From Haloarcula salinisoli (GTDB taxonomy: Archaea; Halobacteriota; Halobacteria; Halobacteriales; Haloarculaceae): a DNA stretch of 64,000 bases. The position numbers and the translations under genes are program-made. The notes below the pieces were generated by a model that made no database searches, had not been told where the DNA came from, and was given only the letters and a program-made list of their open reading frames with translations. Positions 35,827-43,595 of this stretch are shown piece by piece. Positions within the stretch are counted from its first letter, which is position 1, and the number at the start of each line of letters is the position of its first letter. The DNA is taken from contig NZ_RKLQ01000004.1 of assembly GCF_019599405.1 (NCBI RefSeq), positions 1-64,000 of the forward strand, written 5' to 3'.

Positions 35827-37680
35827 TTATTTGATGTCTCCACTATCAGCAGGCTCTCCAGCCGCTGCCTTTCCAAATTCGTCTAACGTTGATTCCTCGG
35901 GCGGACGCCGGCCAGATCTTACGGATTTATCTGGCCCAATAATCATATTAGAGCTGGATTTTCTGGTCCCGGAATACGCCAGATAGGGATTACCACCTGC
36001 CGCTCCCACAAGCGCTGAGCTACCTACTTTAGCAACATTTCTTGGAATGGTGAATCCTGCCATCTTCGCACCTTTTTTAGTGCTTCCACCTGCGGCTTTA
36101 CCCGCTTCTGATGTCTTTTGGCCTGCAGTCTGTGCTGCTTCCCAGTTGTTGACAGACTCGTAACCTCTCTGTGCAAGGTCTCCAGCGGCCTGCTGCTCTT
36201 CGGTGAGATTCACTGTTTGTGTCCTACCACTGGAATCCTGGTAGGAGGCCATCGTAGCACCTGAGTCACCATCTGTGTACACAGTTGCGCTAGCTTCTTC
36301 TGCTGGATTTTGGGAGATAACTCCGAGCTCAGATGCTCTCTGGAGGTCAAGCTCGCCGGAGGTAATTGCGTCAGAAACGAACTCACTGGTCTCTGAGGCG
36401 TGTTTAGCTGCGTCTTTTTTCTTGTCGACAAAGTTGTTGAACTGACTCACTGGATTCGCTTTATCGGCAACACCAGATGCCGTCTCGCTCACTTTGTTCA
36501 CCCCGGAGCTGACGCTGTCGTCAACTTTCGATAGCGTCTGGCTCTGACCAGTAGCGAATTTCCTTCCTCGCTGCGCTACACTCCCCATACGACTGGCCAA
36601 TCCAGAACCACCACTTCCTAAGCTAGACGTACCGGCAGCGCTGGCGCCTGAAGCACCAGCCCCGGACGCCCCAGCGGCACCTCCTGCACCACCGGCACCA
36701 GCAGCGCCGGCGCCACCGGCTGCTGCACCACCACCCGCCACAACGCCGCCGACACCACCCGTGGCGACGGTCCCGACTGCTGCAGCGGCAGCCAAGGTTG
36801 CAGTTGTCGCGGCTTCCCCGACGCCGAGTGGTTTGCCCGCCCATGATATCTGTTTCCAGACGACTACGACCAGTATTATCGGGAAGATCATAATTAGGGC
36901 TATCTCCGCAGCGAGGGATGCTGCTGTTCCAGCTATTCCGTCGGCACTCTCGACGAACCCACCGTTTTCAATGAGTGCCATCGTGAGGATGACCAGCGAG
37001 ATAATAGGGCCCGACAGTATCGCGTAGACACCCATCTTGAGATAGGTCGCCCCGACGTTACCAACGGCTTCCAGCGGCCCTCGTCCAACGAACCAGAGAG
37101 CCACGAAGAACGGGGTTCCGATAAACACGAGATACACTATGAACCACCGAAGGAGCAGGAAGAATATCGTGAATATCACAGCTAGCATCGTCAGGAACGC
37201 CGTGAATAGAGAGATGACCATACTCAGCGTGGATGCCAAATCCCCAGCCGACTCGTAGGAACCGAAGGCCCCACCGACAGTCGGGTCGTAGTCCAGCATC
37301 CCAATCGTCACGGCATTGGTCACATCGATAGCGAACCCCCACGCTGGCTGTGAAATGCCGATGAAGAAAATCGCCATCACCAGCCGGATTATCATCTCAA
37401 CGATGCTGAATTCCCTATTCTCCCCGAACGGCCATGCGACGAGTGCAACCGCGAAGAAAATCGGCAGCAGTATCAGCGAGATATCGAACACGCCGTTGAA
37501 CACGTTTCCTGCAGTGGCTGATTCATACGGATTCGGAACGACGATCAACTGTCGAATCATCCGCTCAGTGATTGCGGATGAAAACTCAGTCGCGGCATCC
37601 TCGAATATCTCCTCGACCTCGTCGAGGAAGAATTCGACAATGCCGGTCATGACGTTCCTCAGGTCCTCTCGAATGCCCAT
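35827..37680 (-). CDS. VirB6/TrbL-like polytopic membrane protein
   Basis: 617 residues. The N-terminal 40 residues are amphipathic. Six or so membrane helices run to about residue 285 (for example LILLPIFFAVALVAW, ILVVVVWKQISW). A Gly/Ala-rich linker (VGGVVAGGGAAAGGAGAAG) and a long polar, helical C-terminal tail follow. Polytopic core plus long soluble tail is the design of the VirB6/TrbL channel protein of type IV secretion; sequence similarity is not strong. It starts 2 bp after the VirB4-like stop, so the two are co-translated. Confidence 0.7.
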   Translation of the reverse strand: MGIREDLRNVMTGIVEFFLDEVEEIFEDAATEFSSAITERMIRQLIVVPNPYESATAGNVFNGVFDISLILLPIFFAVALVAWPFGENREFSIVEMIIRLVMAIFFIGISQPAWGFAIDVTNAVTIGMLDYDPTVGGAFGSYESAGDLASTLSMVISLFTAFLTMLAVIFTIFFLLLRWFIVYLVFIGTPFFVALWFVGRGPLEAVGNVGATYLKMGVYAILSGPIISLVILTMALIENGGFVESADGIAGTAASLAAEIALIMIFPIILVVVVWKQISWAGKPLGVGEAATTATLAAAAAVGTVATGGVGGVVAGGGAAAGGAGAAGAGGAGGAAGASGAGASGASAAGTSSLGSGGSGLASRMGSVAQRGRKFATGQSQTLSKVDDSVSSGVNKVSETASGVADKANPVSQFNNFVDKKKDAAKHASETSEFVSDAITSGELDLQRASELGVISQNPAEEASATVYTDGDSGATMASYQDSSGRTQTVNLTEEQQAAGDLAQRGYESVNNWEAAQTAGQKTSEAGKAAGGSTKKGAKMAGFTIPRNVAKVGSSALVGAAGGNPYLAYSGTRKSSSNMIIGPDKSVRSGRRPPEESTLDEFGKAAAGEPADSGDIK

Positions 37681-37682
37681 GA

Positions 37683-39968
37683 TTACTGGTCTCCCACGGT
37701 CGATGTCTTCTGACTGGGCTGATTGAGTGCCGCGGATGCGTCCAATGTGTCATCAATACCTGACGTGTCTTCTTGGACTGGTTGAAGCGAATCGATGTCT
37801 TCACCCATTCCAGCACTAACCGCTGGTTCGCTCGGTGCTACACCACCCTCTTGCTGGGCGATGTACGCCCATGGATCGAGGTCGTTATCGAGGACGTGGT
37901 GTTCGAATTCCCCGGTGTGAACCTCGATACGGCGACGGCCGTGTTCCGTGGAGGAGAGAAGACAGCCAGAAAATCCCGAGGCTTGGCCTCGAGGCGCGTC
38001 TGACTGTAGGTAGTTCACCTCTTCCGGAGAGAGGTCGAAGTACTCTCGCGTCTCCTCGGCCACTGACTGCGTGTAGAACAGCATCTTGATGTCGCAGTTA
38101 TCGTAGACCTCGTGGGCCTCTGGTGTCCGGAGGAACTCGTGAGCCGTCTGGCTCATGAGCGTCAGACCGGCGTCGTAGTGCCGGGCGTGTCTGATGAAGA
38201 GGTTGATGAGATCACGCGTCGACTCCCGGCCCAGCAGATAGTGCGCCTCGTCGAAGGTGACGTCGAACCGGCTGGGTGAGCGTTTGGCCTCGAGATACGC
38301 CCAATTCAACATCGCGTGAAGAATGAGGGGCATCTCCCCGGTGTCAGCGAAGGAGCTCATATCCATCACGACGAGGCGTGAGTTGAGGTCCAGGTTCGTC
38401 TGCCCGTTCAAATTCTGGTTGATGCCTCCGGGCTTGAACGACTCGAATTTCGGCTCAAGCGCTTCGGCAAAGCTACGGTGTGCTTCCGATGGCTCGAATA
38501 TCGCGTCAGGAACAGCGAATGGCGGTGTCTCTGCCAGCTGTCCATCGGATTCTAGGATATTGAGTTCCTGTAACTGGAGGAGCTCCTCCATTGGGACAAT
38601 CTCTTTCTCGAACGCTTTCGCGAAGCCGCCCACCGAGATGATTTTCACCCCACGGATGAGGTCACCGATAGTCGGTGACTCATTCTCATAGGTGTCGTAC
38701 TGTCCCATCACGATCCCTTTCGAGAGGTACGCGTAGTGCGCTGCCTGGGTCAGCATCCCTTCTTCGGCCGGTGGAAGTCCGCCACTGGCTTCGAAGAGGG
38801 TGTGTAGCATCTCGACGATGGCCCGGACGGTCAGTGCATAGGTATCTTCAGTCTCGCCAATGTCTCTGTTCGGTGGTTCAAGATCCATCGGGTTGACTTT
38901 CTGATTCCCACCGAAGCGGATCACTTCTCCACCGAGCTTTTCGGCGAAATACGGGTAGTCGTCTCCAGCAGGGTCGAAGAGGACGAACTGAACATCTGGC
39001 TCACGGAGCATTCGGCGATACACCTCGCTCTTCCTGCAGTAGGACTTCCCCGACCCCGTCTTCCCGGTGATTGCGGCTGCAAAGCCGGAATGAGCGTAGC
39101 GGTCGATCACGACCGGACGGGATGTATCGTCGAATCCCAGCAGTATCCCATCTTCGTCGTAGATTGGCGGTTCGACGAGATTGAATAACGTCCCGAGTGC
39201 TTCCAATTGGACCGTGTGGGTGTTGTCGATAGTATCGGTCGCAAAGGGCGCGACTGAGCCGTTGGCTTCGAACTGCTGTCGTCGCAGGACGACCGTTTCA
39301 ACATCCTGTTCGGCAAGAATGGTCTCGACCTGCGAGCGCGTCTCTGTCAGCTCCTCTTGGGACTCTCCAAGCAGTTCGATATAGACCGCAATCTGGAACA
39401 TCTTCGTCTTGCCGCGGACGACGTCTTGGAGGATGCGAAGCAGGTCGTCCCGTTCGGCTTCGTCTTCCTGCAAATCGGTACGCCCCTTCTTCGCCTTCCG
39501 CATCAACGATGTCTGCGTATGGGTATATCGAGCCTGAAGCTTGTTGCGAGCCTTCTTTTGGTCCGTAGGCTCGATGTGTAGCGATAGCCTGAGATTGGCG
39601 TCAGCCACCGTGAGGGGCACGAGCCAGCCGAGGCCAACTTTCGATGGGAAGGCTGTGACGGTTAACGTAGTGGAGATGGTGCCGTTTCGAACCTGATATT
39701 CCGGCGTTCGCTCCATCGTTTTGGGCGCGATCAGCTTCTTATCCAGATTTTCGCGCTCCGCGAGCGATTCAACGGGAGAGACGAGCGGGACTTCATCAGC
39801 TTGGAGTTGATACGCCGCCCACTCGATGTTCTCGCGATTTGGCTCCCGGTTTATCAGTTGTAGATACTCTATCGCGACTTCGGTCTCGTTCCCGGTCAGA
39901 TCGTCGATAGGGATGCTTTCTTCGTCGTCGTCGGATTCCTTTCCGAATAGGACATGTAATGGGTTCAT
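37683..39968 (-). CDS. VirB4/TraC-like conjugation ATPase
   Basis: 761 residues. The N-terminal domain has a VirB4-type alpha/beta pattern (TTLTVTAFPSKVGLGWL). The C-terminal ATPase has Walker A TGKTGSGKS (about residues 299-307), FDPAGDDYPYFAEKLGG, Walker B FDEAHYLLG (about 572-580) and MSQTAHEF. VirB4 proteins energise substrate transfer and pilus assembly at the inner face of the membrane. Its start overlaps the stop of the upstream gene by 4 bp (ATGA). This is the best-conserved member of the cluster and the main ground for calling it a type IV secretion system. Confidence 0.9.
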   Translation of the reverse strand: MNPLHVLFGKESDDDEESIPIDDLTGNETEVAIEYLQLINREPNRENIEWAAYQLQADEVPLVSPVESLAERENLDKKLIAPKTMERTPEYQVRNGTISTTLTVTAFPSKVGLGWLVPLTVADANLRLSLHIEPTDQKKARNKLQARYTHTQTSLMRKAKKGRTDLQEDEAERDDLLRILQDVVRGKTKMFQIAVYIELLGESQEELTETRSQVETILAEQDVETVVLRRQQFEANGSVAPFATDTIDNTHTVQLEALGTLFNLVEPPIYDEDGILLGFDDTSRPVVIDRYAHSGFAAAITGKTGSGKSYCRKSEVYRRMLREPDVQFVLFDPAGDDYPYFAEKLGGEVIRFGGNQKVNPMDLEPPNRDIGETEDTYALTVRAIVEMLHTLFEASGGLPPAEEGMLTQAAHYAYLSKGIVMGQYDTYENESPTIGDLIRGVKIISVGGFAKAFEKEIVPMEELLQLQELNILESDGQLAETPPFAVPDAIFEPSEAHRSFAEALEPKFESFKPGGINQNLNGQTNLDLNSRLVVMDMSSFADTGEMPLILHAMLNWAYLEAKRSPSRFDVTFDEAHYLLGRESTRDLINLFIRHARHYDAGLTLMSQTAHEFLRTPEAHEVYDNCDIKMLFYTQSVAEETREYFDLSPEEVNYLQSDAPRGQASGFSGCLLSSTEHGRRRIEVHTGEFEHHVLDNDLDPWAYIAQQEGGVAPSEPAVSAGMGEDIDSLQPVQEDTSGIDDTLDASAALNQPSQKTSTVGDQ

Positions 39969-41635
39969 TCATCCTCTCCTGCTTGCTTTTCACCTGGCTG
40001 TTCTGCTGGCGACACCTCTTCGCTAGAATCTCTCAGAGCCTTCTCAGACGCTTCTTCACTGTCGGCTGTTCCTGACTCCGTTTCAGTACGCTGCTCCTCG
40101 CTGTCCGGGTCTGTGGTGTCTGGCACTGCTGCTGAGATGCCAGCAGTGGTAAACTGGCCGCCATCAGCTGCAACATCAGACACGACTGGACCGTCGTCAT
40201 CGGCGTCGGATTCTACATCGATGCCTCCGTCTCGACCATCGTCACCATCAGTATGAATCGGCAGATTGAGTCGACGCTGTGAACGAATCGCTACGGCCAC
40301 AGCGAAGACCAGTGCAAAGACACCAGCTGCATACACCTGAATCGTGAACGTAGTCTGTGCCGGTGCGGACAGGTCCCATTGGAAGGGATACGCCCTGACG
40401 AACAACACCGTAGCGTAGGCTGTGACAGAGAGGCCTGCTGTTCCAACCAGCTGGGCTCTCCTCCCGGTCGGTAGCAGTATGACGAGACTCAGAAGGAAGG
40501 CCGGCAGACTCACCGCTAGTCCAGCGAAGGATGCTGTTCGTGCGGTCCAGTAGATATCAGCGCCTCGCGGTGCCGCTTCCAGACTCCAGACGAATCCGCC
40601 GAGACCACCGAGCGCTAACCCCACGCTCAGGATGGCCAGAGAGAGCCCAGCGTACACTGAGGCGGGAATAATCGGCCGCTCACCGTGACCGATGGGGCCA
40701 ATGTTTCTGGCATACCAGCGCAGTATGCGGTCTTTCGAGACCCGATCAGCCAAATCTGGGTGGGCAAAGCCTCCGTCGGGGATGGGGGCTAAATGAGTCG
40801 TATCGGATTCTGGTTCAGGTTCTGGGTCTGTATCAGAAACCCGGCTGTACTCAGACTCATTCTTGCTGCTTTGCTCAGAATCCGGTGTGTCACTAACGGT
40901 GTCCGCGGAGCTAATTGCAGCGGCTTCGGCCACTCCCGAGGGCCGGGTGAAATTGCTCTGTGTGAACCCGAACGCTGGCTTCTCGTTGTTGTAGACCTCG
41001 TAGAGTATCTCCAGCACCGCCGGCCTGGTATCGATGAGAGTTGTTTCGACCTGTACCTGAGGCAGTTTCGAGGCAACGTGCGAGGCACGTGCTTTCACTT
41101 CCTCGATGTACGCGTCCTCATCTTTCTCTTCGGGTTCGCTCTCGCCCTGTACTTTAGACAGAAGCGAGTTTAGGGGACTCTCTTCGGATCGATCTTCGCC
41201 CTTGGGGACAGCCACTGCGACAAAGAACTCTCTATCTCGAATATCTGCGACGTCGATGACTTCTCTGACCCACTCTGCGTGATACTTCCGACCGTAATCT
41301 AACAGCGGGGACTCGTCAGGAGCGACATCTGAATCATCTTCGTTGTTCGATCCGATGACTAATTGGTTCTCGACAGCAACTCCTTCGAGATACGGCTCAG
41401 GATTGTATGCCGTAGACATCGTCAGGATTTGTGTCGGAAACGACAAGCTCCGGAGATAGCTGAGGAACGAGCGGTAGATACTCTCTCGACGGTCGGTCGA
41501 AAGGACCAACCAGTCGGTTGGCTCGACCCGTACTATCATCGCATAGCTCGTTGGCGTCTCGATGATGCCACCATCTCGAATCGTGGTGAAGTCCATCAAA
41601 TCGAGCGTTGATCCCGATCCGTCGACGGAGCTCAT
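39965..41635 (-). CDS. Secretion-cluster membrane protein with VirB4-N-like domain
   Basis: 556 residues. The first ~190 have a cytosolic alpha/beta pattern seen at the N-terminus of VirB4/TraC proteins (SYAMIVRVEPTDWLVLSTDR, then SFPTQILTM). A disordered acidic linker follows. Four membrane helices lie at about residues 320-460 (IPASVYAGLSLAILSVGLAL, then YAAGVFALVFAVAVAI), followed by an acidic disordered tail. It overlaps both neighbours by 4 bp in ATGA form, so it belongs to the same translational unit as VirB3- and VirB4-like genes. It may be a split partner of the VirB4 N-domain. Confidence 0.75.
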   Translation of the reverse strand: MSSVDGSGSTLDLMDFTTIRDGGIIETPTSYAMIVRVEPTDWLVLSTDRRESIYRSFLSYLRSLSFPTQILTMSTAYNPEPYLEGVAVENQLVIGSNNEDDSDVAPDESPLLDYGRKYHAEWVREVIDVADIRDREFFVAVAVPKGEDRSEESPLNSLLSKVQGESEPEEKDEDAYIEEVKARASHVASKLPQVQVETTLIDTRPAVLEILYEVYNNEKPAFGFTQSNFTRPSGVAEAAAISSADTVSDTPDSEQSSKNESEYSRVSDTDPEPEPESDTTHLAPIPDGGFAHPDLADRVSKDRILRWYARNIGPIGHGERPIIPASVYAGLSLAILSVGLALGGLGGFVWSLEAAPRGADIYWTARTASFAGLAVSLPAFLLSLVILLPTGRRAQLVGTAGLSVTAYATVLFVRAYPFQWDLSAPAQTTFTIQVYAAGVFALVFAVAVAIRSQRRLNLPIHTDGDDGRDGGIDVESDADDDGPVVSDVAADGGQFTTAGISAAVPDTTDPDSEEQRTETESGTADSEEASEKALRDSSEEVSPAEQPGEKQAGEDE

Positions 41636-42054
41636 CGAGTCTCCTTTGATTCAACAGCTGACGGGCTGTCGAAGTCACTGGCATTACTTTTCTCCTGGGA
41701 CGCCCGCCCGGCTTCTTGGGCGGGGTATGCGTCGTGGGTGAGCCATTGGTCTGAGGTGTCACCATGGCCGAGGCTTCCCTGCTCGGGGGTCGGCGCTTGC
41801 CAAATGAACTCTTCAGGGTCCCGCAAGTCACGGAGAATTGCCTTCATGAAATTCAATGGGCGTTGCCCTGCTGGCGTCCGCCTGTAGACGAAGACCCCAG
41901 TACATACTCCGACCAAGAGGAGGGGAAGGGTGATCTGTAGCGGCAACCCGAGTGTGTACAGTATCACACACGGCAGCATCGGTGGGCCGATTGATTCCGC
42001 CAACTTTCGGACTTCGTAGCCACCGATCTTTGATTTCAGTAGATTCGAGGCCAT
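41632..42054 (-). CDS. VirB3-like small membrane protein
   Basis: 140 residues from ATG 42054. Two adjacent membrane helices at about residues 25-60 (PMLPCVILYTLGLPLQITLP, LLLVGVCTGVFVY) precede a polar tail. Length, two N-terminal helices and position directly before VirB4-like genes match VirB3, which anchors VirB4 to the membrane. No diagnostic residue motif is visible. Overlaps the next gene by ATGA. Confidence 0.6.
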   Translation of the reverse strand: MASNLLKSKIGGYEVRKLAESIGPPMLPCVILYTLGLPLQITLPLLLVGVCTGVFVYRRTPAGQRPLNFMKAILRDLRDPEEFIWQAPTPEQGSLGHGDTSDQWLTHDAYPAQEAGRASQEKSNASDFDSPSAVESKETR

Positions 42055-42068
42055 CGGGATATCTTGGC

Positions 42069-42278
42069 TCACGGCGAATCCTCTGTACAATCCGTGTGGT
42101 CTCTGCCCGACGGGAGGCCGAGTTGTTGCTCGGTCGCGACGAGCTGCTGTTCGGCTTTTAACATTAGGCCACGCCACGTCAGGCCCAGGTCTTCTCGAAC
42201 GGTGACGAGCCACTCATACTCATCTGCATCGGAAATCTCGATTCGGGTCCTGTGGCTGGCAGGTGTCTCGGATGGCAT
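42069..42278 (-). CDS. Small protein, paralog of the upstream gene's N-terminus
   Basis: 69 residues. EISDADEYEWLVTVREDLGL followed by TWRGLMLKAEQQL aligns with the first ~40 residues of the neighbour at 42278-42853 (DWHSAEEYERIRDLRERHGL, LWRGVLLAGAKDA). The block looks like a short strand and two helices and could be an RHH-like or coiled dimerisation unit. Its ATG overlaps the upstream TGA (TGATG). Role unknown, probably accessory to the secretion operon. Confidence 0.6.
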   Translation of the reverse strand: MPSETPASHRTRIEISDADEYEWLVTVREDLGLTWRGLMLKAEQQLVATEQQLGLPSGRDHTDCTEDSP

Positions 42279-42853
42279 CAGAATTGCCCCTCATCGAACT
42301 CGAGAGGATACTCGTCATATCCGTAGTATGGGTCGACTGAGTCGAACTGACCGTCGTGAGTTTCCTCACCCTCTACCCATGGCTCGGAAATTGGCTCGTC
42401 CTCAAACGCCTGGCTGTGGGTCTCTAAAGACTCAAACGTTTCATGTTCGCCATCCCTGGATTCATTGCTCTGCTCGTCACTGTTGCTTAGGGATTCGTGT
42501 GGCTGGAAGGACCTTGGACCAGCATCGCGATTTTCGTCGACCGATGAAACATCACTGGACGACCTGGTTGTATCGTGTGGACCACCTTCCTTGTCGACAT
42601 CCGCCACGTCGTTAGCAGAGAATCCCTGCTCAGTATTGGAGCATTCTGCTGTCCGGTCGAGGGTACTCACCGGGCCGGTGGGGGACGATTGGTTGGTATG
42701 GGCCCGTAGAATCGCTTGGACGAGGTCGGTGCTTGCTGCATCTTTCGCGCCTGCGAGGAGTACGCCGCGCCACAACAGACCGTGGCGTTCACGGAGGTCG
42801 CGGATTCGTTCGTATTCTTCTGCAGAGTGCCAGTCAATTTGTACTTCGGGCAT
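42278..42853 (-). CDS. First gene of the leftward secretion operon; acidic unknown protein
   Basis: 191 residues. The N-terminal 45 residues share the EEYERIRDLRERHGLLWRG block with the next gene. The rest is highly acidic and low in complexity (SSSDVSSVDENRDAGPRSF and similar), ending in Tyr/Asp/Glu repeats. Its start is 274 bp from the divergent membrane-protein operon, and the spacer carries the palindrome TTGTAACATTACAA. It could be a regulator of the operon. No family recognised. Confidence 0.6.
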   Translation of the reverse strand: MPEVQIDWHSAEEYERIRDLRERHGLLWRGVLLAGAKDAASTDLVQAILRAHTNQSSPTGPVSTLDRTAECSNTEQGFSANDVADVDKEGGPHDTTRSSSDVSSVDENRDAGPRSFQPHESLSNSDEQSNESRDGEHETFESLETHSQAFEDEPISEPWVEGEETHDGQFDSVDPYYGYDEYPLEFDEGQF

Positions 42854-43016
42854 TGGCAGGTGTCCTTACTATTGAGCGGACTAGCCTCGCTTACACGCTC
42901 ACAAACCGCCTGGAGGGCGGGCATCGCATTGTCGTGTGATTAGGTGGATTTTAGCGGGCTTTTCCGTTGCATGGTCTCTGTCGGTAAATGATATAGTAGT
43001 AACAGGATTGCAAGGA

Positions 43017-43040
43017 TTGTAACATTACAACCGTTGGAAT
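43017..43040. promoter_or_regulatory. Palindrome and TTACAAnnGTTG box in the divergent secretion spacer
   Basis: TTGTAA-CA-TTACAA (43017-43030) is a perfect dyad, and its right half begins the 16-bp box TTACAACCGTTGGAAT (43025-43040). Closely matching sequences stand before the pilin gene (48656-48679) and at 60722-60737. It lies between the leftward VirB3/4/6-like operon and the rightward membrane-protein genes, where one factor could control both. Confidence 0.55.
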
Positions 43041-43127
43041 CTGTGAGTCTACTTGCTGTAGGTCGCCCTCTCTGCGCGTACTCAGTTGACAGCGGGTTCC
43101 GCCGCTGGCAGCTCCTCCATCCCTCCA

Positions 43128-43595
43128 ATGACATTCGAATCAACAGACCTGCTCGGGCATCTCATTGCCGTAGTTTCCAGTATCGGGTGGTTCCCCGCGT
43201 TTGGAGCAACGGCCGACGTATCGACATCTGCTATCCTTTCTCAGCTCCTCCATCTCGGACCTGAGTGGGTAGCTGTGAGCCAGCAGCCGCTGAGAATGTT
43301 GCTCACATACCCACTCGGTGGCAGTTTCGACACCGTCGTGACTTTCTTCAGTGGCCACAGCGGAATTGTTGACGAGATCGCCGGCGCCGCTGAGATGCCC
43401 GCCTGGTTCGGAACATCGATGCAGACACTCGGACTGATTCTACTCATTGTCGGAGCGATGGCGTGGGCCGTCAGTCCAAGTGTTCGAACGCGAGAACGGG
43501 GCTTCTATCTCGTATCCTCCGGATTCGTCCTCGCGATTGTCGGTTACGGATTCGAAACATTTCAGGAGTTGATTCAATATGTCTTCACCGGGTGA
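43128..43595 (+). CDS. Secretion-cluster membrane protein, three to four helices
   Basis: 155 residues from ATG 43128. Hydrophobic segments at LIAVVSSIGWFPAF, TLGLILLIVGAMAWAV and YLVSSGFVLAIVGYGF. It is similar in layout to the protein at 46000-46506, so the two may be paralogous subunits flanking the large secreted protein. It overlaps the start of the next gene by 17 bp, indicating co-translation. Confidence 0.65.
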   Translation: MTFESTDLLGHLIAVVSSIGWFPAFGATADVSTSAILSQLLHLGPEWVAVSQQPLRMLLTYPLGGSFDTVVTFFSGHSGIVDEIAGAAEMPAWFGTSMQTLGLILLIVGAMAWAVSPSVRTRERGFYLVSSGFVLAIVGYGFETFQELIQYVFTG

